Below are positions 1 through 6,265 of a stretch of 7,855 nucleotides of DNA, in pieces. Both the position numbers and the translations under genes were made by a program. The number at the start of each line of letters is the position of its first letter. The first letter of the stretch is position 1. This DNA is from Bdellovibrionales bacterium (lineage in GTDB: Bacteria > Bdellovibrionota > Bacteriovoracia > Bacteriovoracales > Bacteriovoracaceae), in assembly GCA_005791855.1 (NCBI GenBank), contig SXUH01000114.1:1-7855 (forward strand), in the 5' to 3' direction. The notes under the pieces are model-generated. The model was given only the letters and a program-made list of their open reading frames with translations, was not told where the DNA came from and made no database searches.

Positions 1-683
1 AGCATGGAGCAGACTAGCTTCTCCTCTTCGCACTGGACCCGCACGGTCGTGCTCTTCAAGTAGACCCAGGCCTCTCCGCACTCAGACTTCGCTTCGTCGC
101 TGAACACCTGCCCGAAGTTTATGTTGTCACTCCGAGGCCAGGGGCGGAACCCCTTGGGAAGGGGGAGCTTCTCCGTGTGCTGGAGGTTTCGCTTCGGAAC
201 CAGGACCTTCGAGGTCATGACGTAGTTGTCGTCGTCGACGTCCACGGCACGGAAGAGTTCGTGGAGGATGAGCTTCTCCGCGAGCGCCTCGTTCTTGAAG
301 ATCTTCTCCCAGCCGAGGGTGTCCTCGACCTTGCCCACGAACAGGGTGATGAGCCCGGGGACGCCGATCGCGTCCACCGGATTCCCGAGGTTATCCTTGA
401 GCACCTCGACGCTGGTCTTGATGCTCGAGATGCTCAGGACTTCCTGCATCTTCTTGAACTTCTCCGCCCCGATGAGGCTCGTCAGCTTGGCTTCGTGGCG
501 TTCCAGGAGGTCCTTCCCCTTCTCGATGAACTGCATCCGGACGGTGTCGCCGCCGTTCCCCTTGTCGTGGACCACGGGCTTCCGGACCCCGACGATGGCG
601 CCCGCAGTTGAGGAGAGCAGGGTCACGGTGAGGTAGAGGAGGACGGCGACCAGTGAGAGGAGGCTAGCCTTGGTGGTTTTCAC
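1..683 (-). CDS. Secreted protein of unknown function, C-terminus beyond the window
   Basis: An open frame of 227 codons runs from a GTG at 683 to the left edge with no stop, so the gene is partial at its 3' end. The start has a short basic segment (KTTK), a hydrophobic stretch at residues 8-23 and small residues SSTAGA around 24-29, as in a Sec signal peptide, so the mature protein is probably periplasmic or exported. The mature part is mixed alpha/charged, with HELFRAV at 141-147 followed by DDDNY at 150-154. Three cysteines (202, 218, 225) near the visible end could form disulfides. The GTG lies inside the last codons of the upstream HTH gene (20-base overlap), which suggests translational coupling. 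I do not recognise a named family; HELxRA..DDxNY-like segments occur, from memory, in secreted proteins of Bdellovibrio relatives. The signal peptide and frame are clear, the function is unknown. Confidence 0.75.
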   Translation of the reverse strand, partial: MKTTKASLLSLVAVLLYLTVTLLSSTAGAIVGVRKPVVHDKGNGGDTVRMQFIEKGKDLLERHEAKLTSLIGAEKFKKMQEVLSISSIKTSVEVLKDNLGNPVDAIGVPGLITLFVGKVEDTLGWEKIFKNEALAEKLILHELFRAVDVDDDNYVMTSKVLVPKRNLQHTEKLPLPKGFRPWPRSDNINFGQVFSDEAKSECGEAWVYLKSTTVRVQCEEEKLVCSM

Positions 684-1572
684 GGATGATCTCGCTTAGG
701 GGGTGAAGTTGGATGTTGATGTTGTAGACGGCGTTCTTCTTCCCCGCCTCGAGGAACCTCGAGAGGCCCCGGCGGAAATCCCGGATCATCTTCTTCGCCT
801 CCGGGAGGCGGTCGATGTCGATGCAGATGGTGGCCGAGGTGATGTCGCGCAGGTCGATGTTCACGTCCTCGAGGCTCTGGATCGCCTGCTCCAGGGTCTG
901 CCGGTGAGCGACCTTCAGCGCTTTGCTCTGGACGTCGTTGCTGGTCGAGAAGACTTCTCCGGTTGGGAAGTAGCGGCCATCGTGGAACCGGATCATGTTA
1001 TTGGCCAGCATCCGGTCCAGGGCTTCCTGGGTGGTCTTCGGATCGAGGCGCAGGACCCTCGAGAGGAACGCCACCGAACCGTCGAAGTAGTTCATCTCCA
1101 TGGCGCTGAGGATCGCGTAGTGGTACCAGTCCGCGAGGATGCGGAAGGTGTCCTCCGAGAGCTGCAGGAACTTACTCTGGTAGTTGTAGTTATCCAGGTA
1201 CTTCTGCGCGGACTGCTTCACTTCTTCCGAGGTGGATTTCTTCAGGTCCATGGCGGCCTTGATCGCGAGGAGCTCGTCCCGGGGGATCGAGAGCCGGGCG
1301 CCGATCTCCATCATGCTCTGGGAGGAGAGGTCCCCCTTATTGTTGAGGACCTCGGAGATCCGGGACGCCGAGAGGTTCAGGTCCCGGGCAAAGGACCTCA
1401 GGGAATACGACGGGTTCCTCTCACGACGATGGTCGTATTCGTTTTTCAGGATCTGGCGAAAATCCAGTAGAGGTGAATCGGATTCATTCATAAGCGTTAG
1501 TTGAGATTGGTTAAGCTCGTAAGCACAGATAACACGATGCGGCATCTGTCCCAACCATTCAATTTTAATCAT
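664..1572 (-). CDS. TIGR02147/DUF4423-type HTH protein, putative transcription regulator
   Basis: The 302-residue product has an N-terminal helix-turn-helix region at about residues 36-92 (LLDFRQILKNEY, NPSYSLRSFARDLNLSAS, then SEVLNNKGDLSSQSM). This matches the family pattern of an 'xDYRxFLxxYY...NPxFSxRxFA...GKRNLSxxS' segment. The second half (about 140-295) fits the DUF4423 part, with LADWYHYAILSAM at 147-158 and an LxxDPKTTQEALDRML wing-like stretch. TIGR02147 proteins are known mainly from Fibrobacter and Bdellovibrio relatives; their role is presumed regulatory. The start is uncertain: neither M1 (1572) nor M28 (1491) has a Shine-Dalgarno match, M10 (1545) has GGGA five bases upstream, and residues 1-28 lie before the conserved part, so the native protein may be about 275 residues. 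The gene overlaps the secreted-protein gene by 20 bases and lies 49 bases after the deaminase stop. Confidence 0.85.
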   Translation of the reverse strand: MIKIEWLGQMPHRVICAYELNQSQLTLMNESDSPLLDFRQILKNEYDHRRERNPSYSLRSFARDLNLSASRISEVLNNKGDLSSQSMMEIGARLSIPRDELLAIKAAMDLKKSTSEEVKQSAQKYLDNYNYQSKFLQLSEDTFRILADWYHYAILSAMEMNYFDGSVAFLSRVLRLDPKTTQEALDRMLANNMIRFHDGRYFPTGEVFSTSNDVQSKALKVAHRQTLEQAIQSLEDVNIDLRDITSATICIDIDRLPEAKKMIRDFRRGLSRFLEAGKKNAVYNINIQLHPLSEIIRENHQG

Positions 1573-1596
1573 GAACTATTTATAGGTACGAGGAGG

Positions 1597-1614
1597 GAAT
1601 CATCTATGTGATTC
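1597..1614. promoter_or_regulatory. Inverted repeat upstream of the HTH gene, possible operator
   Basis: GAATCA (1597-1602) and TGATTC (1609-1614) form a perfect 6-base inverted repeat around a 6-base spacer. It sits in the 49-base gap between the deaminase stop and the HTH gene. No T-run follows it on either strand, so it is not a standard terminator. On the minus strand a TATAAA (about 1577-1582) lies between it and the ATG at 1572, without a recognisable -35 box. An autoregulatory operator is one reading, chance is another. Confidence 0.25.
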
Positions 1615-1621
1615 TGTAGAG

Positions 1622-3247
1622 TTACCCGCGCATCTTCCAGAGGAGCTGGGAGAGGAAGGGCCTTCTGGTCTCACCGGTGGCGACCATGAGGAGCTTAGTG
1701 ATCTTGAGGTTCTCCGAGTCCGTGAAGAGCAGGATCAGGAGCTCCTGGATGAAGTTCGTGTTGAGGGTGACGTAGTTATCCGTCCCGACCCCGAGCTTGA
1801 GGTTCTTCTTCTCCCACCAGGAGAACGGGTGGTCCTTGTAATCCTCGAAGCTCGTGGTGAGCTTGTTGTTCGACGACGGGAGGGCGATGAGGCTCACTCC
1901 CTTGTTGATCATCCGGTTGAGGACGTCGTGCTGGTAGTGCTCCACCTCGCGGGCCGTGTGGAACTTGACCTTCACGAACTCCCGCTTCTCGTCGGCGTCC
2001 AGGAGGTCGCCCCGGAAGAGCTTCTCCCGGATCGAGGAGTGCTCGCGCCAGTCCATCTCCATCAGTTCCTTCCAGTCGGAGGAGCCTTCCTTCACCGCCT
2101 CGCCGCGCTCGTTGTCCAGGATGAGCCGGCGGTAGAGCGAGTGGAAGTAGAAGTTCGGGTTGATCCCGAGGGAGAGGCCGTGCTCGAGGGTGTCGATGTG
2201 CCAGATGTTGAGGGCGTTGTCCACCGCCTGCACCCCCTTCTTGAGCGTGTGCCAGGTCTCTCCGTGGTGGGAGCGGATGGAGAAGCCCTTGTAGTGGAGC
2301 TTCCGGAACCCCTGTTGCATCTCATTGAAGTGGCCCTTGCTGTAGAGGTCCTTCTCGCTCCCCACCGTGTCCACCTCGTTGAGGTGCGGACAGAGGTAGG
2401 GGTACTTCTCGAGCATGTCGAGGATGGCGTCCACCTGGCTCAGGAAGGATTCCTTCTTGGTCTTGAACCTCGTGGCGTCGAAGAAGTTCGCTTCCTTCCG
2501 GAAGCACGGCGAGAGGACGAAGTCGAACTCCGGGACTTCCGTCTTAAACTGGGTGAACCCCTCGTAGAGTCCGAGGACCACGTCTTCTTCCCGGAGGTTC
2601 TCGAGCCCCGGGATCTGCTCGTCCGCGTTCTGGTTGGCGCGCGAGAGGGTGAACTTCAGCCGGATCTTCCCGACGTTGAACTGGTGGTAGAGGTCCTTCG
2701 CCATGTGGTAGGCGGCCGCCCGGTGCATGTCCAGGGTGGTGAGGATGAGCTTCGGGAGGAGGAGGATCTTCAGGTAGCGGTCGAAGAACTCGTCGTCCTT
2801 GAGGCGGACGAGGTTGTCCACGTCCTCCACCGTGCTGATCTTCTCGGCCGTGCCGTCGCCGTAGACCTTGTTGATGATGTCGTAGTAGACCTGCTTGTTG
2901 GGCCCTCGGAGGTGGGTCATGAGGTGCGGGTGGATGAAGTCCGCGGAGAGGGACCCGGTCAGGTGGATGTGCTCCTCGATGTAGGGCTTCGGGAAGCGCT
3001 TGAAGAACTGGAAGAGGGCCTGGGAGACGGGGTGGGCGAGGAGGGTCTTGATGTCCACCTCGTTGCTGTTGTAGCCGGTGAGGAGGCGGCGGAACTCCTG
3101 GAGCGACTTCTTCACGTTCTGGTTGTCGTCCCTGGAGTCGCCCATCACCGCGAGCTCGAGGGTGTCGGCCAGCGAGATCCCGTTGGTCTCGGAGATGATC
3201 TTTATCAGGTGCTCGGTGAGGAGCTCGATCTTGTTCGGCTTGGGCAT
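1622..3247 (-). CDS. Adenosine/AMP deaminase superfamily metal-dependent hydrolase
   Basis: This 541-residue protein carries the metal-site motifs of the adenosine deaminase (ADA) branch of the amidohydrolases in the right order: EEHIHLTGS (H93, H95; family 'ELHxHLxG'), SHHGE (327-330; family 'HAGE', zinc His and catalytic Glu), EHG (H356; family 'IGHG'), PSSNN (457-461; family 'CPxSN') and GVGTDNY (486-492; family 'LNTDDP'). Such enzymes remove the 6-amino group of adenosine or a related purine with a zinc-bound water. It is much longer than the roughly 340 residues of classical ADA: about 90 extra residues precede the first motif, and about 100 residues rather than about 30 separate EHG from PSSNN. 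The second Asp of the TDD pair is Asn here (N491), so the substrate may differ. No signal peptide, so cytoplasmic. The ATG at 3247 has AAAGG six bases upstream. It lies 11 bases after the isomerase gene and is probably cotranscribed with it, perhaps for nucleoside salvage. Confidence 0.87.
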   Translation of the reverse strand: MPKPNKIELLTEHLIKIISETNGISLADTLELAVMGDSRDDNQNVKKSLQEFRRLLTGYNSNEVDIKTLLAHPVSQALFQFFKRFPKPYIEEHIHLTGSLSADFIHPHLMTHLRGPNKQVYYDIINKVYGDGTAEKISTVEDVDNLVRLKDDEFFDRYLKILLLPKLILTTLDMHRAAAYHMAKDLYHQFNVGKIRLKFTLSRANQNADEQIPGLENLREEDVVLGLYEGFTQFKTEVPEFDFVLSPCFRKEANFFDATRFKTKKESFLSQVDAILDMLEKYPYLCPHLNEVDTVGSEKDLYSKGHFNEMQQGFRKLHYKGFSIRSHHGETWHTLKKGVQAVDNALNIWHIDTLEHGLSLGINPNFYFHSLYRRLILDNERGEAVKEGSSDWKELMEMDWREHSSIREKLFRGDLLDADEKREFVKVKFHTAREVEHYQHDVLNRMINKGVSLIALPSSNNKLTTSFEDYKDHPFSWWEKKNLKLGVGTDNYVTLNTNFIQELLILLFTDSENLKITKLLMVATGETRRPFLSQLLWKMRG

Positions 3248-3258
3248 GGGGTACCTTT

Positions 3259-3936
3259 CTAAGCCTTGTCGGACGCCTCGGGGATTTTTTGAGCCGCGGC
3301 CCGGGGAGTAGACGACAAAAGCGCTTCGAGTTTCACTCTATCCAGGGGGTCGGTCCCCTCCGCGTACGCGAGGAGGTCCGGTAGAGCGTCGTTGCCCCAG
3401 AAGAGCTCGGCTCCGACGGTGAAGCTCGGGACGCCGAAGGCCCCCAGCGAGATGGCTTCGGTGATGTTGGCCTTGAGCTCGGCCTTGGCGTCCTTGCTGA
3501 AACTTCTCTCGTAGAGTTCTTCGTGGGGTAAGCCATTATCTCTCAAAGCGGCCAACAATTCATCAGGATTCCCCATGTCGATGCGCTTTTGCCAGCCGGC
3601 CCTCCAGAGGGCCCCGATCACGGCCGCCTGGTGCGGGCCCGCGACACCCTCGAGGGCCAGGCGGAGGGCGTAGAGCGAGTTGAAGGGGTGGGTCTTGGGG
3701 ATGGTGAACGGGATGCCCAGGCGCTCAGAGTAGCGCAGGCATTGCTTGAGCAGGAACTCTCTTTTCGGGGTCACTTCCCCCGGTCCCTTGATCTGCCAAT
3801 GGTTGAGCAATGGGCCCAGGGCAACGGGTTTGTAGTGAACAGTTAGCCCTTTTTCAGTAATCAGATCTTGCATCCTGACCCAGGCGAAGTAAGAAAAAGG
3901 TGATAAAAAATCAAAGTAAAAATTTAGTTCTTTCAT
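3259..3936 (-). CDS. 2-hydroxychromene-2-carboxylate isomerase / GST-kappa-like DsbA-family protein
   Basis: The product from the ATG at 3936 (225 residues) is a thioredoxin-fold protein of the HCCA isomerase/GST-kappa group. FYFDFLSPFSYFA at 6-18 matches the family 'xDFxSPySYLA' start, with Ser in place of the CxxC cysteine. The middle is helical (about 55-165), with PFNSLYALRLAL at 84-95. GVPSFTV at 168-174 is the cis-proline strand and FWGNDALPDLLAY (179-191) the typical 'FWGxDRLxxL' end. Family members use glutathione to isomerise aromatic-degradation intermediates or act as detoxifying transferases; no aromatic pathway gene is nearby, so the substrate is unknown. An in-frame ATG at 4041 would add 35 residues that look like translated leader and put residues before the first strand of the fold, so I prefer 3936. 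No strong Shine-Dalgarno is visible at either. The deaminase gene follows after 11 bases. Confidence 0.85.
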   Translation of the reverse strand: MKELNFYFDFLSPFSYFAWVRMQDLITEKGLTVHYKPVALGPLLNHWQIKGPGEVTPKREFLLKQCLRYSERLGIPFTIPKTHPFNSLYALRLALEGVAGPHQAAVIGALWRAGWQKRIDMGNPDELLAALRDNGLPHEELYERSFSKDAKAELKANITEAISLGAFGVPSFTVGAELFWGNDALPDLLAYAEGTDPLDRVKLEALLSSTPRAAAQKIPEASDKA

Positions 3937-3938
3937 AG

Positions 3939-3948
3939 ACTTATAAGT
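3939..3948. repeat. Perfect 10-base palindrome just upstream of the isomerase start
   Basis: ACTTATAAGT is a perfect palindrome ending three bases before the ATG at 3936. It occupies the place where a ribosome binding site would be expected. It could be a protein binding site or chance in AT-rich DNA. Confidence 0.2.
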
Positions 3949-3988
3949 GTGCCTTGAGGGTATTTGATTTGTCCACTCAACATTGTTC

Positions 3989-4016
3989 TTGCAAATTATT
4001 CTTAATTTGATAAAAT
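3989..4016 (+). promoter_or_regulatory. Candidate sigma70-type promoter for the lipoprotein gene
   Basis: TTGCAA (3989-3994) and TAAAAT (4011-4016) are separated by 16 bases in an AT-rich divergent region. They match the -35 and -10 consensus at 4 and 5 of 6 positions. Transcription would begin near 4023, leaving an untranslated leader of about 110 bases before the ATG at 4134. No comparably good promoter was found on the opposite strand for the isomerase gene. Confidence 0.45.
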
Positions 4017-4103
4017 GCTGCCACGCATAATTCGATTTCAAACCTGCGGTAGCACGTTTTTTTCAAGTTGGACGTTTGTTGAAGAGTAGGGTTGTCATCA
4101 TCA

Positions 4104-4118
4104 AGAGACACAGTCTCT
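4104..4118 (+). promoter_or_regulatory. Short perfect hairpin in the lipoprotein mRNA leader
   Basis: AGAGAC (4104-4109) and GTCTCT (4113-4118) can pair around the 3-base loop ACA. The hairpin ends 15 bases before the start codon and just before the weak ribosome binding site CAGG (4121-4124). It could influence translation; this is inference from position only. Confidence 0.3.
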
Positions 4119-4133
4119 CGTCAGGTAACATTC

Positions 4134-4889
4134 ATGGGTAAATCTCTTTTGAACCTCGCCGCTCTCGTGGTCCTCTCCCTGTTTGCCGTTTCTTGCGGAA
4201 AGGCCCCTCAGGTCCTCACCGCGATCAACGTCCAGACGTCCACCGTCGACTCCGACATCATGGTCAGCCTCTCCGCCGATCTGAACCTCGGTAGCATGTC
4301 CTTCCCGTCCGTGGCCCTTCCGATCATCCATCCCAGCACCCGCATGCAGATCGGGAAGGTCGAACTGGTTCCGAGCCTCGGCGGCAAGAACCAGATGAAG
4401 GTTTCGGTCAACGTCTCCGAGCTCGCCAACATCCGTGCCCAGCAGGCTTCGCTCCCGAACGGAAACCTCCTTCCGCTGATCGCGAACAATGAGGTCGTGG
4501 TCGTGGAACTCGGCGCCGGGGCCCGGCTCTACCTGACCCTCTCCTCCCAGGGGTCCGCCATCGCCGTCGCCATCCCGATCAAGTCCTTCGACAGCATCGG
4601 TGCCCGCCTCCCGGGGCTCAACATCTTCCCGATGCGGGCCTTCGGAAAGATCATCGGCACCGCCGGCCTCTTCACCGGAGCCTCGGCAGGACAAAACGGA
4701 ATTGCCCTCGCTGCAGATTTCTCTCAGGTCTTCAAGCTCCCGAGCTCTTCCGCCGCGTCCCTCATTGCTGACGACGACGTGAAGCTCGACTACTCCTCAC
4801 AGGAAGTGAGCACTCAGGAGAAGAGTAAGGTCGACAGCATGCTGCTTGATATGCATAACAAGAAAGTTAGACTGCAGTTACATCGGTAG
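4134..4889 (+). CDS. Putative lipoprotein of unknown function
   Basis: From the ATG at 4134 the product is 251 residues. It begins MGKSLLNLAALVVLSLFAVSC: one lysine, a long hydrophobic core and a cysteine at 21 in an AVS|C context. This is an acceptable though not ideal lipobox (Ala rather than Leu at -3), so the protein is probably lipidated. The mature part is rich in alternating hydrophobic residues (for example IMVSLSADL 42-50, VVVVELGAGARLYLTL 121-136, AIAVAIPI 142-149), suggesting a beta-rich fold, and ends in a charged tail (220-251). I do not recognise a family. A TTG 42 bases upstream is in frame but would put a polar stretch before the signal peptide, so ATG is preferred. The gene stands alone, with its own candidate promoter and a strong terminator. 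Confidence 0.8.
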   Translation: MGKSLLNLAALVVLSLFAVSCGKAPQVLTAINVQTSTVDSDIMVSLSADLNLGSMSFPSVALPIIHPSTRMQIGKVELVPSLGGKNQMKVSVNVSELANIRAQQASLPNGNLLPLIANNEVVVVELGAGARLYLTLSSQGSAIAVAIPIKSFDSIGARLPGLNIFPMRAFGKIIGTAGLFTGASAGQNGIALAADFSQVFKLPSSSAASLIADDDVKLDYSSQEVSTQEKSKVDSMLLDMHNKKVRLQLHR

Positions 4890-4906
4890 GATAGGACTGA
4901 AAATAG

Positions 4907-4935
4907 AAAGGGCCACATGAAGTGGCCCTTTTTTT
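4907..4935. terminator. Intrinsic terminator, probably bidirectional
   Basis: A perfect 10-base stem (AAAGGGCCAC at 4907-4916 with GTGGCCCTTT at 4922-4931) closes a 5-base loop and runs into seven Ts (4929-4935), ending transcription of the lipoprotein gene 18 bases after its stop. Read on the other strand, the same hairpin follows the rpsU stop (4937) and is followed by TTTCTATTTTC, so it probably serves both convergent genes. Confidence 0.9.
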
Positions 4936-4936
4936 A

Positions 4937-5179
4937 CTATATCTTCTTTGAGATACGCATCTTCGAGTTGGTTTTCTTTCTTCGCTTCTCCGCAGCCTCG
5001 AGCTTCTCTTTCTGCTTCACGGATGGCTTCTGGTAGGCTTCACGAGCGCGGTATTCTTTTACGATCCCATAGGCATCACAAAGTCGCTTGAATTTTTTAA
5101 GGGCTCGCTCAACCGCGAAGCCGTCAGTAATATCAATACGAATTTTGTCTTTTGCATCTTTTCTGTTCTCGTAGGCCAT
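4937..5179 (-). CDS. rpsU: 30S ribosomal protein S21
   Basis: The 80-residue basic product matches bacterial S21: IRIDITDGFAVERALKKFKR (13-32) corresponds to the 'V.V...ESFD.ALRRFKR' start, CDAYGIVKEYRAREAYQKPS (34-53) to 'C.KAGVL.E.RRREFYEKPT', and the end is a Lys/Arg-rich helix (54-80). S21 binds the 30S platform near the anti-Shine-Dalgarno end of 16S rRNA and helps translation initiation. It is slightly longer than the usual roughly 70 residues, with an N-terminal extension of about 10 residues (MAYENRKDAKD). The ATG at 5179 has GAGG five bases upstream, a good ribosome binding site. The usual dnaG/rpoD partners are not next to it. It ends against the shared terminator. Confidence 0.95.
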   Translation of the reverse strand: MAYENRKDAKDKIRIDITDGFAVERALKKFKRLCDAYGIVKEYRAREAYQKPSVKQKEKLEAAEKRRKKTNSKMRISKKI

Positions 5180-5246
5180 GAATCCTCACTAAATTATTAA
5201 TAGTTCTGTTGGGCTAAAATAGCATAACTCATTAAAAAGGCCAGAT

Positions 5247-5277
5247 TTTTTACTTTGCCGCAGAGGGTTTTAGTCAA
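5247..5277 (-). promoter_or_regulatory. Weak candidate promoter for rpsU
   Basis: On the minus strand TTGACT (5277-5272) overlaps the stop of the upstream gene and is followed, after 19 bases, by TAAAAA (5252-5247). The spacing is long and the -10 poor. The 94-base gap before rpsU is AT-rich and a separate promoter is expected there, but this assignment is tentative. Confidence 0.25.
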
Positions 5278-6209
5278 ATGAGGCGTAACGTTGCCAAAAA
5301 AGGGTAGTGGTCCGACGGGAGCATGGATTTCTGCTCCATTCGCTGGGGAATGGGGAACGGCGCCCCGGCGAGATTCCTGTACCTTGGGAAATAGCACTCG
5401 GTCGGGTCGATGATATGCGAATAGGCTTCTGAGATAAACAGGTAGTCGATCTGTTGGATGAACCGGTTCCCGCCGCGGGTGAAGTAGACGTAGCTGAACC
5501 GCTCTTCCTGAGGGATCCGAGCGAGGTAGGCGATGTCCTTGAGGTCAGTTTCCTGGTAGATGGACTTGAATTCCTCTTCGGTGTCGCTCTCCCCCGCGTG
5601 CCCGTTCATGTCCCCGCCGACGAGAATCGGCACTCCGAGCTTCTGGAGGTCCTTGTAGATCTCAACCAGCCCTCTGACCTCGAGGACCCGGCGGGTGCGG
5701 CCTTCGAAGTCGGCCTTCTTGAGGTCGAGCTTGGACTTGATGTGGACCAGGAGGAGGACGAGCTTGATCGCCCCGTTCTCCAGAAGATCCAGGCGGAGCA
5801 CATCCCGGGAGAACCGCTTGGCCGGGAGCGGGAGCTTGTAGTCGATGTGGGAGTGGACGTCCGTCTCGAAGCCGAGGGTGCGCTTCACCAGGTACCCGAG
5901 GTCGATGCCTCGCTCGGAGTTCGAGGGAAGGCAGAGGGCCCGGTACTCGTCGTGAAGCAGGTACTTCGCGAAGTTCGAGAGGGACTCGGGGCCTCCGACT
6001 TCGGTCAGCATCACCACGTCGGCCTTGGCGTCCCGGATCGCCTGCGCGAGGAGCAGGGATTTTTCCTTCGACTTGTTGGAGAAGAGGCTCGAGCTCATGA
6101 GCTGCCAGTGGATCTCGGTGAGCTCGTGCACCGGACCGTCTCTATGCTTGTCCATAAAGAGGTAGAGGTCCTGGGCGTTTAAAACCATGATCCGGAGCTT
6201 GGCTTCCAT
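5274..6209 (-). CDS. Endonuclease/exonuclease/phosphatase (EEP) family hydrolase
   Basis: The 311-residue product shows the EEP (DNase I-like) active-site series in order: LNAQDL (N11), LTEVGG (E70), FSRDVL (133-138), LVHIKSK (H156), GGDMNGH (D200, N202), IDYLF (D255) and SDHYP (D300, H301). All the metal-binding and catalytic positions of the fold are present, so it is probably an active phosphodiesterase; the substrate (DNA, phospholipid or phosphoinositide) cannot be told from sequence. There is no clear signal peptide, so a cytoplasmic protein is likely. The length is normal for a single-domain member. The ATG at 6209 directly abuts an AAGAGG sequence, which is too close for normal use; an ATG at 6188 (residue 8) would fall inside the first beta strand and has no ribosome binding site, so 6209 is kept. 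The gene is divergent from the TatT-like gene (56-base gap) and is followed 94 bases later by rpsU. Confidence 0.85.
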   Translation of the reverse strand: MEAKLRIMVLNAQDLYLFMDKHRDGPVHELTEIHWQLMSSSLFSNKSKEKSLLLAQAIRDAKADVVMLTEVGGPESLSNFAKYLLHDEYRALCLPSNSERGIDLGYLVKRTLGFETDVHSHIDYKLPLPAKRFSRDVLRLDLLENGAIKLVLLLVHIKSKLDLKKADFEGRTRRVLEVRGLVEIYKDLQKLGVPILVGGDMNGHAGESDTEEEFKSIYQETDLKDIAYLARIPQEERFSYVYFTRGGNRFIQQIDYLFISEAYSHIIDPTECYFPRYRNLAGAPFPIPQRMEQKSMLPSDHYPFLATLRLI

Positions 6210-6265
6210 CCTCTTATGCTACACTTAGTCTTTTCTCAAATCACGGGCTAAAGTAACCTTTTGGT
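6210..6265. promoter_or_regulatory. Divergent intergenic region between the EEP and TatT-like genes
   Basis: These 56 bases must hold the 5' signals for two divergent genes. On the plus strand TACACT (6220-6225) could be a -10 box, with a poor -35 (TTGGCT, 6199-6204). No good box was found on the minus strand, and there is no canonical Shine-Dalgarno before the ATG at 6266. Assignment of either promoter is weak. Confidence 0.25.

Noticed and set aside
177..636. Two overlapping plus-strand frames opposite the secreted-protein gene
   Set aside because: The minus strand is open from 683 to 1 with a signal peptide and overlaps its upstream neighbour; the plus frames look like antisense artefacts.
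703..1470. A 255-codon plus-strand frame opposite the HTH gene
   Set aside because: Low-complexity Val/Leu/Arg/Glu composition, no ribosome binding site, and the minus strand encodes a recognisable HTH protein.
1829..3262. A 477-codon open frame on the plus strand opposite the deaminase gene
   Set aside because: Its product is a Val/Leu/Glu/Asp-rich string without any family resemblance, as expected for the antisense shadow of a GC-rich gene; the minus strand carries clear enzyme motifs.
3937..4041. A 35-residue N-terminal extension of the isomerase
   Set aside because: The added residues come from AT-rich leader DNA, have no family resemblance and would precede the first strand of a fold that normally starts at the protein's N-terminus.
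4092..4133. Upstream TTG start for the lipoprotein gene
   Set aside because: It would add 14 polar residues before a proper lipoprotein signal peptide; the ATG at 4134 fits better.
5454..6182. A 242-codon plus-strand frame opposite the EEP gene
   Set aside because: Antisense shadow; all active-site motifs are on the minus strand.
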